DNA from: Bacteroidales bacterium | GTDB taxonomy: Bacteria > Bacteroidota > Bacteroidia > Bacteroidales > P3 | Reading direction: 5' to 3' | Length of the DNA: 16,320 nt | Assembly (NCBI GenBank): GCA_023227645.1 | Contig: JALNVJ010000018.1 | Coordinates: 1 to 16,320, forward strand | Part shown: positions 14,418-16,320 of the stretch, one piece after another | Layout: the number at the start of each line of letters is the position of its first letter | Position numbering within the stretch: position 1 is the stretch's first letter | Notes under the pieces: model-generated | The model's input: only the letters and a program-made list of their open reading frames with translations | Told to the model about the DNA's origin: nothing | Databases searched by the model: none | Translations under genes and position numbers: made by a program

Positions 14418-15884
14418 TTAACGAGAATAATTTGGAGCCTCTCTTGTGATTGTTATATCGTGAGGATGACTTTCGGTATAACCAGCTGCAGTTATTTTAA
14501 TAAATTTGGCTTGTTGTAATGCTGCAATATCCTTAGAGCCAGTATATCCCATCCCTGCTTTTAGTCCTCCAATCAATTGGTGGATAACCTCAGAAATAGT
14601 ACCTTTAAATGGAACTCTACCAACAATTCCTTCAGGAACTAATTTGTTAATATCATCTTCCATATCTTGGAAATATCTATCCTTAGACCCTTGTTGCATA
14701 GCTTCCAAAGATCCCATTCCTCTATATGATTTATACTTTCTACCTTCATAAATAATAGTATCGCCAGGAGATTCTTCAACTCCAGCCAATAAAGAACCAG
14801 CCATAATTGAACTAGCACCAGCAGCTAAAGCCTTAACAATATCTCCAGAATATCTAATTCCACCATCAGCAATAATTGGAATATTCATTCCCTCAACAGC
14901 CTTTGCAACATCATAAATTGCACTTAATTGAGGAACCCCGATACCTGCAATAATTCTTGTTGTGCAAATACTACCAGGTCCAATACCAACCTTTAAGGCA
15001 TCTGCTCCAGCATTTACCAATGCTATTGCAGCTTCCGCAGTAGCTATATTGCCAACAACTATATCAATGTTATCATATTTTTTTCTAACATTCCTAACAA
15101 CATCAATCACATTTTTGCTATGACCATGAGCAGTATCAATAACAATTGCATCAACACCAGCAGCAATCACAGCATCAATTCTCTCATACATATTTGAAGT
15201 AATTCCAATGCCAGCAGCAACTCTAAGTCTTCCCATTTTGTCTTTGCAAGCATTTGGACGTTCCTTAACCTTAATAATATCTCTATAAGTAATTAAGCCC
15301 ACAAGCTCACCCTTGTCATTAACCACAGGAAGCTTTTCAATTCTATGTTGTTGTAGGATATCCGCAGCCCTTTCAAAATCTGTATGTTCAGGAGCAGTAA
15401 TAACATCATTAGTCATCACCTCAACAATAGGACGATGAAGATCTCTTTCAAACCTTAGGTCTCTATTAGTCACAATCCCAATTAATTTATGATTATCATC
15501 AATAACCGGAATTCCTCCAATACTATACTCTTTCATAAGAGCCAATACATCCTTCACAATTGCATTTTTCTGAATTGTAATAGGATTCATTATCATTCCA
15601 TTTTCAGCTCTCTTAACCTTTATCACTTCAGCTAGTTGTTGGTCAATGCTCATATTTTTATGAAGAACACCAATACCGCCTTCTTGTGCCATTGCAATAG
15701 CTAATTTTGCCTCTGTAACGGTATCCATTGCGGCAGAAACTATAGGAATATTAATAGGAATATTACGAGAGAAGAAAGAATTTGTTTGAACTTCTCTTGG
15801 AATAAGTTCCGAATATGCAGGGACTAATAGAACATCGTCGTATGTTAGTCCTTCACCAACGAATTTGTTTGAATTTGAAAACAT
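14418..15884 (-). CDS. guaB: Inosine-5'-monophosphate dehydrogenase
   Basis: A 488-residue IMP dehydrogenase, the same length as E. coli GuaB. It oxidises IMP to XMP with NAD+, the committed step of guanine nucleotide synthesis. The TIM barrel is interrupted by two CBS domains (about 95-150 and 155-205). Visible features: the N-terminus EGLTYDDVLLVPAYS, catalytic C307 in GIGPGSICTTR, phosphate-binding D340-GGIR and SIMAGSLLAG, the YRGMGSL loop (387-393) and flap residues R403-Y404 in KDRYFQ. The open frame extends upstream to 15959, but the extra 25 residues are a poor, hydrophobic stretch and would lie over the promoter element, so the ATG at 15882-15884 is chosen. It heads a five-gene minus-strand operon with parvulin, SurA-like, MoxR and OmpA-like genes. 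Confidence 0.98.
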   Translation of the reverse strand: MFSNSNKFVGEGLTYDDVLLVPAYSELIPREVQTNSFFSRNIPINIPIVSAAMDTVTEAKLAIAMAQEGGIGVLHKNMSIDQQLAEVIKVKRAENGMIMNPITIQKNAIVKDVLALMKEYSIGGIPVIDDNHKLIGIVTNRDLRFERDLHRPIVEVMTNDVITAPEHTDFERAADILQQHRIEKLPVVNDKGELVGLITYRDIIKVKERPNACKDKMGRLRVAAGIGITSNMYERIDAVIAAGVDAIVIDTAHGHSKNVIDVVRNVRKKYDNIDIVVGNIATAEAAIALVNAGADALKVGIGPGSICTTRIIAGIGVPQLSAIYDVAKAVEGMNIPIIADGGIRYSGDIVKALAAGASSIMAGSLLAGVEESPGDTIIYEGRKYKSYRGMGSLEAMQQGSKDRYFQDMEDDINKLVPEGIVGRVPFKGTISEVIHQLIGGLKAGMGYTGSKDIAALQQAKFIKITAAGYTESHPHDITITREAPNYSR

Positions 15885-15909
15885 CTCTTTTGAATATAAT
15901 ATATTCTGG

Positions 15910-15917
15910 CAAAGGTA
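15910..15917 (-). promoter_or_regulatory. Predicted -7 element for the guaB operon
   Basis: TACCTTTG on the minus strand matches TAnnTTTG. Transcription would begin near 15904, about 20 nt before the guaB ATG. At the 19-bp position upstream lies TTTT instead of TTTG, so the -33 element is imperfect. It supports the short guaB start. Confidence 0.5.
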
Positions 15918-15959
15918 ATATATTTTTATTAATGGGAAAAATAAAAAAAAGAAAAACAA

Positions 15960-16320
15960 TACAATTATAATGTAAAGATCATAATTATTCCCTCAACCTC
16001 AAATATTTTTATTATATAAATGAGTAGAAATTTGCGCTAATCAATCATTACACTAAGCCTACCCGAAGAACAAAGGCCTATTCGTAACTTCATAATATTC
16101 TATATTATTTTATTAGTAGAGGATAAGAACTTAGGACAGCAATAAGATATTATTAATCAAGACACATAATTCCAAAATATCAAGAACTAGTTTTAACATA
16201 TCGTCAATAGCATTTTCAATATTGATTACATGAAATAAGACCGTTGTGAAATCCAACGCACTCTTTAAATAAGTTTTTATGTATCTTTGAGGACAGATTA
16301 GTGCTCTGAGTTTAGATCTA
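15960..16320. other. Gene-free AT-rich region upstream of guaB
   Basis: About 360 bases without an open frame longer than a few dozen codons on either strand. I see no tRNA, terminator hairpin, repeat array or recognisable riboswitch. A short perfect palindrome TCAATATTGA lies near 16220-16231. The only other signal is the promoter-like element at 16282-16289. It is probably the intergenic region between guaB and a gene beyond the right edge. Confidence 0.6.
16282..16289 (+). promoter_or_regulatory. Possible -7 element reading out of the right edge
   Basis: TATCTTTG matches TAnnTTTG on the plus strand. There is no TTTG at the expected -33 position. If real, transcription would start near 16295 and serve a gene outside the window, divergent from guaB. 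Confidence 0.3.

Noticed and set aside
15885..15959. Longer guaB start adding 25 residues
   Set aside because: The added residues are Phe-rich and unlike any IMP dehydrogenase N-terminus, and the TACCTTTG element lies inside them.

Overview
The window looks like chromosomal core sequence from an AT-rich member of the Bacteroidota, probably Bacteroidales. The evidence is lipoproteins and secreted proteins with short lipoboxes or SPI signals, a TlpA-type thioredoxin lipoprotein, YwqK/MORN-type lipoprotein repeats, leaders with no clear Shine-Dalgarno sequence, and several matches to the Bacteroidota promoter consensus TAnnTTTG (one with a TTTG exactly 19 bp upstream). The genus cannot be fixed from sequence alone. 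I see no phage, insertion sequence, CRISPR array or other mobile element.

Layout, left to right. The left edge carries three 22-bp tandem units, each with a palindromic core (1-66). A minus-strand block follows (146-4478): a membrane-anchored helix-hairpin-helix protein coupled to a TlpA-like lipoprotein, a TatD-family nuclease, ribosomal protein S20 (rpsT) with tRNA-Glu just upstream in the same transcript, an unrecognised 220-residue protein, and a small 2[4Fe-4S] ferredoxin. Two intrinsic terminators with nearly the same stem follow rpsT and the ferredoxin gene. Each lies only 20-35 nt ahead of the next gene on the same strand.

A plus-strand run follows (4568-8740): a MORN-type repeat lipoprotein, a small secreted protein, a U32-family protein carrying the iron-sulfur cysteine pattern of the tRNA/rRNA hydroxylation enzymes, a PHP-domain phosphatase and MnmD. 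The last three overlap and are probably translationally coupled. MnmD acts on the tRNA wobble uridine, and some U32 proteins do too, so the group may be partly a tRNA-modification operon.

The right part is one compact minus-strand operon (15884 down to 8757): guaB, a 669-residue and a 450-residue parvulin-type periplasmic chaperone, a MoxR-family AAA+ ATPase, and a secreted protein with a degenerate OmpA-like domain. Gaps are 34, 10, 2 and 5 nt. It joins GTP synthesis to outer-membrane protein folding. The MoxR ATPase has an envelope protein where a DUF58/vWA partner would be usual. The last 360 bases (15960-16320) hold no gene that I can support, only a possible promoter reading out of the window.

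Most genes are ordinary housekeeping genes. The points most worth checking are the palindromic tandem repeat, the terminator-before-gene arrangement, the missing normal start codon of the TlpA-like gene, the MoxR/OmpA-like pairing and the wobble-uridine gene group.
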